Assembly: GCF_900109955.1 (NCBI RefSeq)
Contig: NZ_FOJB01000001.1
Span: 2,542,001-2,606,000, forward strand
DNA: 64,000 nt
Source of the DNA: Aliiroseovarius sediminilitoris
Lineage (GTDB): Bacteria; Pseudomonadota; Alphaproteobacteria; Rhodobacterales; Rhodobacteraceae
Direction: 5' to 3'
Position 1 is the stretch's first letter. Each line of letters opens with the position of its first letter. The notes below the pieces were generated by a model. It was not told the origin of the DNA. It searched no databases and saw only the letters and a program-made list of their open reading frames with translations. Positions 9,807 through 18,222 of this stretch are shown in pieces. The translations under genes and the position numbers were made by a program.

Positions 9807-10427
9807 TCACCTTTCATTCGCGCCTTTGCCCAGTATGATATTGTCGCGAAACCGGTCAATACGTGCAAGTCGTGTTGCGGATTGTTTCGCAGCGCCGAGG
9901 TTGATCACATAGCTTCGCTGCCGTCCTGGCGTCAGCGCATCAAATGCGGCGGCAAGTTCGGGATCGGCCGCCAGAACCTCAATCAGTTCGTCCGGCAACT
10001 CAAATGCCGTATCTGTTCTGGGGGGATTAACGCCCGCATCCGCGTAGGATACCGCCTCGGCCAGATATGAACGAATAACAGCATTCATCTTGGCAACCTG
10101 CGCGGTGGCGGTGAACCTGATAAGGCAGGGATTCTGAGTATTTGGCCCCGGTTTCTCAAGCACATGTTGCGGATCTTTCATCAGCGCAGCGTTGAAGAAG
10201 GTCAGGCGGAAATCGCTTCGAAAGGCGCCGATGATGGCGATGTTGCGATCACCCCTAAGATAGCATGGATGGCCCCATTTCACGCGCTCGGTCAGGCCAA
10301 CATCACGACACAGGCCGCGCAGGTCGCGCAAGCCGTTGGCCCAAACCTGTGTTGAACAGTCAAGCGTCTCAAAACGTTTGCAACGCCCGCATCCTTTCGC
10401 GAAGTAGTCTTCGATATCTGTGATCAT
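9807..10427 (-). CDS. YdeI/OmpD-associated family protein with DUF1801-like domain
   Basis: A 206-residue cytoplasmic protein. Residues about 20-130 resemble DUF1801 (WGHPCYLRGDRNIAIIGAFRSDFRLTFFN pattern, split here between positions 50 and 80). The C-terminal third has the YdeI-type bacteriocin/OmpD-associated signature: ELPDELIEVLAADPELAAAFDALTPGR followed by SYVINL and ETR-like SATRLARIDRFRDNI. No catalytic function is established for the family. Convergent with the amino-acid importer, separated by about 20 bp. Confidence 0.75.
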   Translation of the reverse strand: MITDIEDYFAKGCGRCKRFETLDCSTQVWANGLRDLRGLCRDVGLTERVKWGHPCYLRGDRNIAIIGAFRSDFRLTFFNAALMKDPQHVLEKPGPNTQNPCLIRFTATAQVAKMNAVIRSYLAEAVSYADAGVNPPRTDTAFELPDELIEVLAADPELAAAFDALTPGRQRSYVINLGAAKQSATRLARIDRFRDNIILGKGANER

Positions 10428-10465
10428 GCTCGCCGACCCGATGCCAGTCCGTGCTGCGGTTCAGG

Positions 10466-10645
10466 CTACAGTGAAAGGTCCCAAGGACGCAATTCCTGAC
10501 ATGGGACAAAAGAGACGCCCTGAACCACCGCCGCCGAGTGCGGGAGGTTCAAAAAGATCATCAGGGCCAGGATGATCGACAACACGGCAGATGCGACCAT
10601 GATCGAGCGGAACGGATGACATTCGGACCGGAAAGCCAAGATCAT
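10466..10645 (-). CDS. Small ORF, 59 aa, one predicted transmembrane segment
   Basis: Unrecognised. Starts at ATG 10645, overlapping the stop of the next small ORF upstream (ATGA), and ends at TAG 10466. Residues about 15-35 form a hydrophobic helix (MVASAVLSIILALMIFL). The coupling to an equally small membrane ORF suggests either a two-protein membrane microgene pair or the wreck of a larger membrane gene split by a frameshift. No Shine-Dalgarno stands out. Confidence 0.3.
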   Translation of the reverse strand: MILAFRSECHPFRSIMVASAVLSIILALMIFLNLPHSAAVVQGVSFVPCQELRPWDLSL

Positions 10646-10752
10646 GCGGGCCGCCCGGCCACCATCAACAAGATTGCAATCGTATAGGCCAGGGTCAGCG
10701 CCTTGACATAGGGCGTTTTAGCAGGCGGGTGTAGCCACAGGCTTTCTGCCAT
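10642..10752 (-). CDS. Small ORF, 36 aa, one predicted transmembrane segment
   Basis: Unrecognised. Lies 15 bp after the iolB stop on the same strand. Residues about 18-33 are hydrophobic (ALTLAYTIAILLMVAG). A GGAG is only 2 nt before the ATG, which is too close for a good start, so expression is uncertain. It overlaps the following small ORF at ATGA. Confidence 0.3.
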   Translation of the reverse strand: MAESLWLHPPAKTPYVKALTLAYTIAILLMVAGRPA

Positions 10753-10767
10753 TTCTCCACATGGCGC

Positions 10768-11574
10768 TCACATCAGGTGCTCAACCTCGGGAGCTGCCAC
10801 GAAGCGCCAATTTCGGCGCGGTCCTGCCATGACGTTAAGATAGTACATCTCGAAGCCGTGAGGCGCGCCGCACGGGTGGTGTCCTTTGGGAACGCAGACG
10901 ACCTCGTGGTCATGGACGGCCATGGTTTCATCAAGCCCTAGATCATCGGTATAAACGCGCTGGACACCAAAGCCATTGGCGGGGTTGAGCCGGTGGTAGT
11001 AGGTCTCTTCCAAATAGGTGATGCGCGGGAAGTCGTCCTCGTCATGCCGATGGCTTGGATAGGAGGACCAGTGGCCGGCGGGCGTAAACACTTCTGTGAC
11101 CAGCAGACTGTCGCAGTAATCTTCAGCTTCCATGGCTATGTTGTTGATGAAGCGAGTATTGGTACCCTCACCTCGTTTGGTCAGGGTAATGCCGTCGGGG
11201 CCGATGAGCCGTGCCTTGTGGCCCGAGTTGCCGGGTGCCTTGCAGATGGCGATGGTGGCGTCGGTGGTGCATTCCAATGCCCAGTCGCTGTCATTGGGCA
11301 CATAAAGGCAATGCGGCGCGGTTTTTTCAAAAACATTCATGCGCGTGCCCAGCTCCCCCCAATCGGTGCCTGCGGCGGTGAACTTTGCCTTGCCTTCGAT
11401 CATCACCAAGATCACCTCGGTTGATCCGGTGGCCTCGGCCGCAGTCTCACCCGTGCGCAGGCGATAAAGGTCGAACCCCACATAACGCCAACCCGCGCTT
11501 TCAGGGGTAATCTGGTGCACCTTGCCATGGGTGCCGAAGGGGCGTTTCAACAGGTCAGGCATTTCTGTCTTCAT
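10768..11574 (-). CDS. iolB: 5-deoxy-glucuronate isomerase
   Basis: A 268-residue bicupin enzyme of myo-inositol catabolism, converting 5-deoxy-D-glucuronate to 2-deoxy-5-keto-gluconate. Family marks seen: LLKRPFGTHG at the N-terminus, GWRYVGFDLYRLRTGET, the metal-site SYPSHRHDED, and the C-terminal HPCGAPHGFEMYYLNVMAG. An alternative ATG at 11562 would start at MPDLLKRP. The start overlaps the end of a 67-aa membrane protein gene. The other iol genes are not in the window. Confidence 0.93.
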   Translation of the reverse strand: MKTEMPDLLKRPFGTHGKVHQITPESAGWRYVGFDLYRLRTGETAAEATGSTEVILVMIEGKAKFTAAGTDWGELGTRMNVFEKTAPHCLYVPNDSDWALECTTDATIAICKAPGNSGHKARLIGPDGITLTKRGEGTNTRFINNIAMEAEDYCDSLLVTEVFTPAGHWSSYPSHRHDEDDFPRITYLEETYYHRLNPANGFGVQRVYTDDLGLDETMAVHDHEVVCVPKGHHPCGAPHGFEMYYLNVMAGPRRNWRFVAAPEVEHLM

Positions 11575-11758
11575 TTTCTGCTGTCTGGGTCCAGCGAATA
11601 AAGAACTGGTGTGCCGTATAAAGTCCGGCCGCCCCGAAAATCACGGCGAAACCGACAGAACCGAACGCAAGCTCCACCAGCGCCCATCCCAGGCAGATCG
11701 CAACGACGACAACACGCCGCCACAACGGGTTGAAGAATGGCACGTGTAGATCGAACAT
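11555..11758 (-). CDS. Small membrane protein upstream of iolB (67 aa)
   Basis: Not recognised as a named family. It begins at ATG 11758 with a strong AAGGGAG Shine-Dalgarno 4-10 nt upstream. Residues about 13-50 hold two hydrophobic segments (VVVVAICLGWALVELAFG and VGFAVIFGAAGLYTAHQFFI). The C-terminus is short and charged. The 3' end overlaps the iolB start, so the two are co-translated. A role in or beside inositol metabolism is inferred from position alone. Confidence 0.6.
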   Translation of the reverse strand: MFDLHVPFFNPLWRRVVVVAICLGWALVELAFGSVGFAVIFGAAGLYTAHQFFIRWTQTAENEDRNA

Positions 11759-12044
11759 ATGCTCCCTTTCGATCACTCTGGTCTCGCGGGCCAACATTTA
11801 CACGCGGCCAGACAGAGCGTTTGACAGAGTCGCGGGTTACACAGATGGGGTCCGGTTAGGCCGCGCTTGTATCCGACTGGTATTGCCGGGACTCTTGGTG
11901 CTCAAAGATTGTGTACTCTTTTCGACAGCAACACAACGCTGCGTTCTGGGACGATAAGAACCAGTCTGGTCGCACGCCTCGTATCCTACATATCCAGCCG
12001 TAAAAACGTTCATTCGTCAGGGTGATCAAGCGCTTTCGACATCT

Positions 12045-13403
12045 CTAAATTGAACTGATGGCGCGACCCAAAACAGAGAATATTTTTCCGATCTCTTCTT
12101 CGTTGATCACGAGAGGTGGAGAGAGGATGATTTTATCTCCGACCGGTCGCACGATAACACCTTCATCAACACAATTCTTGAACACGTTCGCGCCTGCCTG
12201 TTTGGTGATCGGAAAGGCTTTTTTGCTTGCTTTGTCTTCCACCAATTCGATTGCCAGCATCAGCCCATGCCCCCGAACATCTCCGATATGATCAAGCGAT
12301 TTCAACCTTTGGGCAGAAGACTGGAAATGGTCGGCCATCATGCGCGCATGGCCCAACAGGCCCTCGCGCTCGATGATCTCGACATTTGTCAGGGCGGCGC
12401 GGCACGCCAATGGGTGCCCGAAATAGGTCAGACCCATCGAGAAAACACCGCCTTCGCATTGCGGACGGCTGATTACGTCGTAGATCTCGTCCGAAATCAG
12501 CGTCACCCCCAACGGGACATACCCTGATGTGATCCCTTTGGCACTGACCAGAATATCCGGCTGATAATCGAACACATCCTCCGATGCGAACCAGTGGCCC
12601 AAACGACCGAACGCAGTCACGACCTCGTCTGCAATATAAAGAATGTCGTGGCGTTTGCAGACCTCCCACATGCGGCGATGATAGCCGTTGGGTGCGATCA
12701 ATACGCCCCCTGCTCCCATAACCGGCTCTGCAATGAAGGCCGCGACATTGTCCGGACCCAACTGCTCGATCCGGTTTTCGAATTCCCGCACCAGATAATC
12801 ACAATATGCCTCTTCACTCACGTCATCAGGCTTGGCATACATGTTGGCTGCCGAGACGTGGTTGATAAAGTGCTCGCCCACTTTGTCGAAGCTCATCTTG
12901 GTGGCGTGGATGCCGGTCAACTCCGCCGCGACATAGGTCGCCCCGTGATAGGCATCATTCCGCGAGATGATCTTCTTCTTTCGATGCTGCCCTTTCATGG
13001 TGAAATAGTAATGCACCAACCGAATGGCCGCGTCGTTGGCGGTGGACCCGCCCGTCGTGTAGTAAACGTGGTTCAGATCGCCTGGCGCGTGCGAGGCCAA
13101 CCATGCGCCCAACTCCGCAGCCGGTTCATTGGTCGAGTGGCCAAACGGGTTGTAATACTGCATCTGCATGACTTGATCCGAAATCGCATCCGCCATCTCG
13201 CGTCGTCCATGTCCGATATTCACACACCATAGCCCGGCAATGGCATCCAGAAGTCGGTTGCCGTCACTGTCAGTGACATACATGCCCTTCGCGCCCGTGA
13301 TGACCTGACTGCCCTCGTCCTTGAAGCTCGCAAAATCGGTGTAGGGATGCAGCACATGTGCCTTGTCCTTTGCCCATGCTGAATTTGCATCTTGTGTGGC
13401 CAT
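12045..13403 (-). CDS. Class III aminotransferase, probable putrescine/polyamine-pyruvate aminotransferase
   Basis: PLP-dependent enzyme of 452 residues. Seen: GLWCVNIGHGR and YYNPFGHSTNEPAAELG at the N-terminus, YHGAT, the cofactor Asp in YIADEVVTAFGR, and the PLP lysine in VSAKGITSGYVPLG. These marks fit the SpuC/omega-aminotransferase group, which moves an amino group from putrescine or another diamine to pyruvate. Adjacency to polyamine transport and deacetylation genes supports that role. The start at 13403 has AGGA 8 nt upstream; in-frame codons back to 13457 are not family-like. A C4-N3-G4 dyad lies about 67 bp upstream. Confidence 0.85.
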   Translation of the reverse strand: MATQDANSAWAKDKAHVLHPYTDFASFKDEGSQVITGAKGMYVTDSDGNRLLDAIAGLWCVNIGHGRREMADAISDQVMQMQYYNPFGHSTNEPAAELGAWLASHAPGDLNHVYYTTGGSTANDAAIRLVHYYFTMKGQHRKKKIISRNDAYHGATYVAAELTGIHATKMSFDKVGEHFINHVSAANMYAKPDDVSEEAYCDYLVREFENRIEQLGPDNVAAFIAEPVMGAGGVLIAPNGYHRRMWEVCKRHDILYIADEVVTAFGRLGHWFASEDVFDYQPDILVSAKGITSGYVPLGVTLISDEIYDVISRPQCEGGVFSMGLTYFGHPLACRAALTNVEIIEREGLLGHARMMADHFQSSAQRLKSLDHIGDVRGHGLMLAIELVEDKASKKAFPITKQAGANVFKNCVDEGVIVRPVGDKIILSPPLVINEEEIGKIFSVLGRAISSI

Positions 13404-13469
13404 GGCGAGGGTTCCTTTGCCTGAAACGGTTCTCGTTAAATTACAGCAGCCTGCCACTGCGGGTCAGTC

Positions 13470-13482
13470 ACCCCTAGGGGGT
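13470..13482 (-). promoter_or_regulatory. Candidate operator dyad upstream of the aminotransferase
   Basis: ACCCC-TAG-GGGGT is a perfect 5-bp dyad with a 3-nt centre, 67-79 bp before the aminotransferase ATG and just after the LuxR-type regulator gene. A near-identical dyad sits at the same distance before potG (19370-19385), which makes a shared regulator, possibly the local LuxR protein, a reasonable inference. Confidence 0.5.
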
Positions 13483-13495
13483 ACTGGCAATGGCA

Positions 13496-14332
13496 TCAGG
13501 TCTGCGTGGCGTCGAGATAGGCCAGCGGATCACCCGTCGCCGTCGCGGGCATCCGCCGCAAAGCTGTCAAAAACAGCGACAAAAGCTCGCCCTGGCTGGC
13601 AACGCCCAGCTTGGCATAGATGCGCTTACGATGAACCTTGATGGTTTCCGGGCTGTTGTCGAAGCTGATCGCGATGGATTTCGAGGAATGGCCTTGCAGG
13701 ATCATCCGCGCAATCTGGCCCTCGCGCGGGGACAGGGTCGAACTGCCAAACGCTTCGAACGCGCGATCCAGGTGGGCGGCCAGTCGACCGGTGCCGTCAA
13801 CGCGATCGGGCGTCAGAACGGTCCAATGGCGCCGTGCCAAGGCACCAATTGCGGGCAGACAGGCACGAAGCCGCAGCACTTGCAAACGCGACGTGCCGCG
13901 AACGCCCAAGGACAGAAACAGCGCGGCCTGATCCGTCAGGTGCAGCATCACCCCGCATTCGTCGCGCAGCTTTACCGCACGAAAGAACTTCGCATAATAT
14001 TCCGAGCGTCGAAAATCGTCCGGGGCAATATCGCCAAGCCCATCGACACGGTCCCCCGTTTTCGCCTGAAACAGCTTGTAGAACGGGTCGAGCACGAAGG
14101 CGACGTCCAGGTAAAGCGCAAGAGCCTCAAGTGTATCGGGATCGCTGCGGGTCGAATAAATCTCGGCCGGTCCGTCCGCATCGAAAAACGCAGTAAGATA
14201 TGCTGCATCTGCACCAGCAAGGCCCGCGCAGAAGGCACAGAAATGTGCTGGAAATTCCGCCGTCCCGACATGCTTGATCGCAGCGGTCAGCCGGATAATG
14301 TTGTCTGGTGTCAGTTTCACGTTTTGGGTCAC
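13496..14332 (-). CDS. LuxR-family transcriptional regulator of the polyamine cluster
   Basis: A 278-residue protein. The C-terminal 65 residues form a GerE/LuxR helix-turn-helix: STLSPREGQIARMILQG, then SSKSIAISFDNSPETIKVHRKRIYAKLGV (split here for length) and ASQGELLSLFL. The N-terminal 190 residues do not match the acyl-homoserine-lactone domain by eye, so the ligand is unknown. Encoded between the deacetylase and the aminotransferase, all in one direction, it is likely the local regulator. It lies 18 bp after the deacetylase stop. Confidence 0.85.
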   Translation of the reverse strand: MTQNVKLTPDNIIRLTAAIKHVGTAEFPAHFCAFCAGLAGADAAYLTAFFDADGPAEIYSTRSDPDTLEALALYLDVAFVLDPFYKLFQAKTGDRVDGLGDIAPDDFRRSEYYAKFFRAVKLRDECGVMLHLTDQAALFLSLGVRGTSRLQVLRLRACLPAIGALARRHWTVLTPDRVDGTGRLAAHLDRAFEAFGSSTLSPREGQIARMILQGHSSKSIAISFDNSPETIKVHRKRIYAKLGVASQGELLSLFLTALRRMPATATGDPLAYLDATQT

Positions 14333-14350
14333 AGGCGGCAGCTTGCCGGA

Positions 14351-15382
14351 TTATGCCCCGTCTTCAAACCCCTGAAGCACATTCACTGCGTTTATCCCGA
14401 TCTCAGCAATGTCATAGCCGCCTTCCATCACAAAAAGTGTGGGCAAGCCTAGCGCAGCAATATCGCCGCCATAGGCCATAAAATCATCCGAGGTCAGTTT
14501 GAAAAAGCTGATCGGATCGGTTTCAAACGTATCGACGCCAAGCGAGATGATCAGAACGTCGGGTGCATAATCTTTGACCCGCGCCAGCGCATCCGCCAGC
14601 CTTGCGCGCCACGTCGCGAAATCAGTGCCAGGCGGCAAAGGATAGTTCACGGTGAAACCTTCGCCCCTGCCACTGCCAACCTCGTCCGCGTGGCCCAGAA
14701 AATGGGGAAACGCATCCATCGGGTCGCCATGGATCGACAGAAACAACACATCGTCGCGCGTGTCAAAAATGTCCTGCGTGCCGTTCCCGTGGTGAAAATC
14801 CACGTCCAGGATCGCGATGCGCTTGGCACCTTTGTCCAGCAGATGCTGCGCCGCAATCGCGGCGTTGTTCAGAAAGCAGTAGCCGCCGAACATGTCAATG
14901 GCTGCGTGATGACCCGGCGGGCGGCACAGCGCAAAGACCGAGGTCGCGCCTTGGCGGATACGCTCTGCCCCGGTCAGCGCCACCTGAGCCGAGGCATAGG
15001 CCGCGTCCCACGTCCCGTTCGAAATCGAGGTCTCGCACGCCAGGGCATAGTATCCCATCCGGCCTTCGATATGTGTGGGGATACGGGTGGACATGCGGCG
15101 GGCGGGCCAGACGGTCGTCATCGCTTCGCCCTGAAACCCTTCGGCCACCCACTCCGTCCACGCGGTTTGAAGAAAGTCAACGAAACCCGCTTCATGAACG
15201 GCAAGGATCGGGCCCATCCCGAAGTCATCGGGGTCGGACACCGGACCCAGATCAACCTTGCGCACGCGCTCAATGATATATTCCGCCCGCGAGGGGCGTT
15301 CAAACGGTTCGACAAGTTGACCACCAAAAAGCTCGGTCTTTGAGTTTCTAAGGCGGTGCTTTTTCGTAAAAATCGTTTCCAT
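14351..15382 (-). CDS. Acetylpolyamine amidohydrolase (class II HDAC-like)
   Basis: Zinc enzyme of 343 residues that removes acetyl groups from acetylputrescine, acetylcadaverine or acetylspermidine. Active-site features: RPPGHHA (tandem His), DVDFHHGNGTQ (zinc Asp and His), SLGVDTFETDP (second zinc Asp) and EGGYD (catalytic Tyr). The N-terminal loop FGGQLVEPFERPSRAE matches the amidohydrolase group that dimerises to form a narrow polyamine channel. The ATG at 15382 has GGGGGT 5 nt upstream, favoured over the in-frame ATG at 15397. It probably supplies free diamine to the aminotransferase. Confidence 0.9.
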   Translation of the reverse strand: METIFTKKHRLRNSKTELFGGQLVEPFERPSRAEYIIERVRKVDLGPVSDPDDFGMGPILAVHEAGFVDFLQTAWTEWVAEGFQGEAMTTVWPARRMSTRIPTHIEGRMGYYALACETSISNGTWDAAYASAQVALTGAERIRQGATSVFALCRPPGHHAAIDMFGGYCFLNNAAIAAQHLLDKGAKRIAILDVDFHHGNGTQDIFDTRDDVLFLSIHGDPMDAFPHFLGHADEVGSGRGEGFTVNYPLPPGTDFATWRARLADALARVKDYAPDVLIISLGVDTFETDPISFFKLTSDDFMAYGGDIAALGLPTLFVMEGGYDIAEIGINAVNVLQGFEDGA

Positions 15383-15399
15383 GTTTACCCCCTTCAAGC

Positions 15400-15424
15400 A
15401 AAAGGGCGGCCCTGCCGGCCGCCC
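15400..15424 (-). terminator. Intrinsic terminator between potF and the deacetylase gene
   Basis: On the minus strand GGGCGGCC, a 5-nt loop and GGCCGCCC form a perfect 8-bp stem followed by TTTT. It lies 20 bp after the potF stop and just before the deacetylase start, so it likely ends or attenuates the transport transcript and lowers expression of the three downstream genes. Confidence 0.75.
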
Positions 15425-15443
15425 TCAATCCAGACGATCAAGC

Positions 15444-16472
15444 TTACTTTTTCACGTTGGTCCAGATCTGGTCATAGACTGCTTGCGTGGCTTCGTCACA
15501 GACCTCGATGAAGACCCCCGGCCCGGCTTCTGAGGGTGGGTTGGCCTCGGGCAACGTGGCCAATTCCGGGTCAAGGAACTCACCCACGCCACTGACGCCT
15601 GCGCCATAACGCGCATAGTTCGACACCGCAGCGATGTTTTCAGGTTGAAGCAGGAAATCCATGAATTTCAGTGCGTTGTCGCGGTTTGGCGCATCTTTCA
15701 AAAGCACAACATTGTCCATCCAGACCACATAGCCCTGGCTCGGGAACGCATATTTCAGCGATGCTTTTTCCGCCCGCGCCTTGGCCCCGAATCCGTCATA
15801 GATCATGCCCACTGCCACGTCGCCCGACACCATCACTTCCTTCGCGGTATCCGAGTTGAACGAGGCCCAGTTTTCCTTGGCACTCATCAACATCTCGTTC
15901 AGCGCCTTCAACTGCTCGCGGTCGGACGAGCATTGCGGAATGCCCATGTGAAGCGATGCCAGCGCCATCACCTCGCCCTGGCTGTCCAGCATGTTGATCT
16001 TGCCTGCAAGCTCTGCCGGTGGGTTGAACAGAATATCGGTTGTGTTGATGTCACCACCATAGACCTCGGTATCCACCGAAAACGCGGTCGAGCCCCACTG
16101 ATATGGAATCGAATGGGTGCGGCCGGGGTCAAAGCTGGGGTCGGCCCATTCAGGTGCTATGTTGCCCTTGTTGGCAAGCTCGCCGTCCGCAATGGTGTCC
16201 AGAAGCCCCTCGCCCGCCATGATCGCAACCATGTAATCGCCGGGCACCGCCACGTCATAGGTGCCCATGCCACCAGCCTTGAGCGAGGCCAACATCGCCT
16301 CGTTGCTGTCGTAGGTGTCCATGGTGACGTTGATACCGGTTTCCGCGGTGAACTTGTCCAAAAGCTCCTGCGGCATGTATTCGAACCAGTGATAGACGAC
16401 CAACTCGCCTTCCGCGGTGGCGGCATTGGCCATCAAGGCCAGCGCCATGGCAGATTGTGTCAGAAGTTTCAT
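15444..16472 (-). CDS. potF: Polyamine ABC transporter periplasmic binding protein
   Basis: A 342-residue PotD/PotF-type protein. A signal peptide of about 20 residues ends NAATA before EGELVVYHWFEYMPQELL, the typical mature start (VVYNWxxY in PotD). Further marks are TYDSNEAMLASLKAGG, YDVAVPGDYMV and the PYQWGSTAF segment. The last gene of the potGHIF transport operon, followed by an intrinsic terminator. Putrescine or spermidine is the expected ligand; the exact one is not decidable. Confidence 0.9.
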   Translation of the reverse strand: MKLLTQSAMALALMANAATAEGELVVYHWFEYMPQELLDKFTAETGINVTMDTYDSNEAMLASLKAGGMGTYDVAVPGDYMVAIMAGEGLLDTIADGELANKGNIAPEWADPSFDPGRTHSIPYQWGSTAFSVDTEVYGGDINTTDILFNPPAELAGKINMLDSQGEVMALASLHMGIPQCSSDREQLKALNEMLMSAKENWASFNSDTAKEVMVSGDVAVGMIYDGFGAKARAEKASLKYAFPSQGYVVWMDNVVLLKDAPNRDNALKFMDFLLQPENIAAVSNYARYGAGVSGVGEFLDPELATLPEANPPSEAGPGVFIEVCDEATQAVYDQIWTNVKK

Positions 16473-16492
16473 ATTGTTAGCTCCCTGCTAAG

Positions 16493-17299
16493 TTATTTTG
16501 TGTTGTCCGATTTCGATACGAAATAGGAAATCGTCACCATCACGATCGAGACGCTGAGCAGCATTGTCGAAATCGCCATGATGTTGGGCTTGAGCCCTTG
16601 TTTCACCGATCCAAAAATCGCCGTAGGCAGGGTTTCGACCCCCGCGCCCTTGACGAAATTGGTGATGATGAAATCGTCGAGGCTGACGATGAACGCCAGA
16701 AGGAACCCCGAGATGATGCCGGGCATCATCAACGGCAGCAGCACCCGGCGGAACGCCTGCGCCTTCGAGGCATAAAGATCCATCGCTGCCTGTTCATAGG
16801 TGTCCTCGATCCCCTGCATCCGGGCCTGAATGGGCAGGTAGGCGAAGGGGATACAGAAGGCGATATGTGCCACAAGAATGGTCAGGTATCCGCGGGTGAA
16901 CCCGACCGAGTTATAGAAGATCAACAAGGCGACCGCGGTCACGATCTCGGGCACCATAAGGGGCAAGCTGATCAAACCCAGCGAGGCTGTGCGCAAGCGG
17001 AACTTGCCGCCGCGCACAATGGCTGTCGCCGCAGATGTTGCAATCGTGGTCGATATGGTTGCCGCCACGATCGCGATGGTGAACGAATTGATCGCCGCCT
17101 GTTTGAACTTGCCGCTTTCCGGCCCGACAAACACATCCGCATACCAGCGCAGCGATAGCCCCTCCCAAACCGTGATGGATTTCGACGCGTTAAAGGAATA
17201 GACCGTCACGACGACCAGCGGGGCATAGAGGATGACCAGACACAGCAAAGTCATGAGCTTGAAACCGGGATAGGTTTTCACGTCAGTCTTGGCGCTCAT
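16493..17299 (-). CDS. potI: Polyamine ABC transporter permease, PotC/PotI type
   Basis: Inner-membrane permease of 268 residues: N-terminal TM at about 13-35 ([20 protein letters not shown]), a periplasmic loop with FNASKS, then the BPD_transp_1 domain with the EAA motif [34 protein letters not shown] is characteristic of PotC/PotI. The start ATG at 17299 has GGAGG 7 nt upstream and overlaps the PotH stop (ATGA). In-frame codons back to 17398 are the shadow of potH. Confidence 0.92.
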   Translation of the reverse strand: MSAKTDVKTYPGFKLMTLLCLVILYAPLVVVTVYSFNASKSITVWEGLSLRWYADVFVGPESGKFKQAAINSFTIAIVAATISTTIATSAATAIVRGGKFRLRTASLGLISLPLMVPEIVTAVALLIFYNSVGFTRGYLTILVAHIAFCIPFAYLPIQARMQGIEDTYEQAAMDLYASKAQAFRRVLLPLMMPGIISGFLLAFIVSLDDFIITNFVKGAGVETLPTAIFGSVKQGLKPNIMAISTMLLSVSIVMVTISYFVSKSDNTK

Positions 17300-18222
17300 G
17301 ATATTGCCTCCGCCTTGCGTTGCTGACGGGCGAAGATCAAAAGAATGATCAGAACCATGGTCAGCAAGATCATCGAGGCGGCGGCACCGAAGGGCCAATT
17401 GCCTGCGTTGCCCTTGAACTGCTCTTCAATCAGCGAGCCGATCATGAAGTTCTTGGCGCCGCCCAGAAGATCCGGCGCAAGAAAAGCACCCAGCGAAGGG
17501 ACGAAGACCAGGATACAACCTGCGATCACGCCGGGTTTCACCGCTGGCAGAAGGACGCGGCGCAGCGTGACCCATCTGGTGGCGTAAAGGTCCGCCGCCG
17601 CTTCGCTGAGGGCGAAGTTATAGCGTTCGACCGAGGCATAGATCGGCAGCACCATGAACGGCAGATAGCTGTAGAACAGGCCAAGCTGCACAGCGAGATT
17701 GGTGTTGATGATATGCAGTGGGTTGTCGATCAGGCCGATATTGATCAGAAAATCGTTCAGCGGCCCCTGATCGCGCAGAAGAAACTTCATCGACACGGTG
17801 CGAATGAGCAGATTCACCCAATAGGGAATGGTGATCAGAAACACCCACATTGCGCGTGACTTTTCAGGCCGGGTTGCAATGAAATACGCGGTTGGGAAGC
17901 CGATCAGAAGCGATAGAACGGTCGCAAGGCCTGCCTGCGAGATCGAGCGCCAGAAGATCACGATATAGGTCCATTCTAGTTTCGGGGCATCATCCCCAAA
18001 CAACCCCCGATCAAAGAAGAACTGGTCATAGGCGGACAGCGAAAACTCCCAAATCACGCCGCCCCTGAATTCCTTGGTCAGGAACGAATAGACCAGCATC
18101 ATGATGACCGGGACCAGCACGAAAATGCCAATGACGACCCAGCTGGGCAGCAGAAGCCAATTGCGCGCCTCGGCATATGTGTCCGAGGCGGCGGAACCGC
18201 CAGATGCAGCACCGGCAGCCAC
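17296..18222 (-). CDS. potH: Polyamine ABC transporter permease, PotB/PotH type
   Basis: Permease of 308 residues with an Ala/Ser-rich cytoplasmic N-terminus, a TM at about 22-45 ([20 protein letters not shown]), and the conserved [24 protein letters not shown] and [21 protein letters not shown] (EAA loop) stretches of the PotB/PotH family. It starts with GTG at 18222, sharing one base with the potG stop codon. It pairs with PotI as a heterodimer. Confidence 0.92.
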   Translation of the reverse strand: MAAGAASGGSAASDTYAEARNWLLLPSWVVIGIFVLVPVIMMLVYSFLTKEFRGGVIWEFSLSAYDQFFFDRGLFGDDAPKLEWTYIVIFWRSISQAGLATVLSLLIGFPTAYFIATRPEKSRAMWVFLITIPYWVNLLIRTVSMKFLLRDQGPLNDFLINIGLIDNPLHIINTNLAVQLGLFYSYLPFMVLPIYASVERYNFALSEAAADLYATRWVTLRRVLLPAVKPGVIAGCILVFVPSLGAFLAPDLLGGAKNFMIGSLIEEQFKGNAGNWPFGAAASMILLTMVLIILLIFARQQRKAEAIS

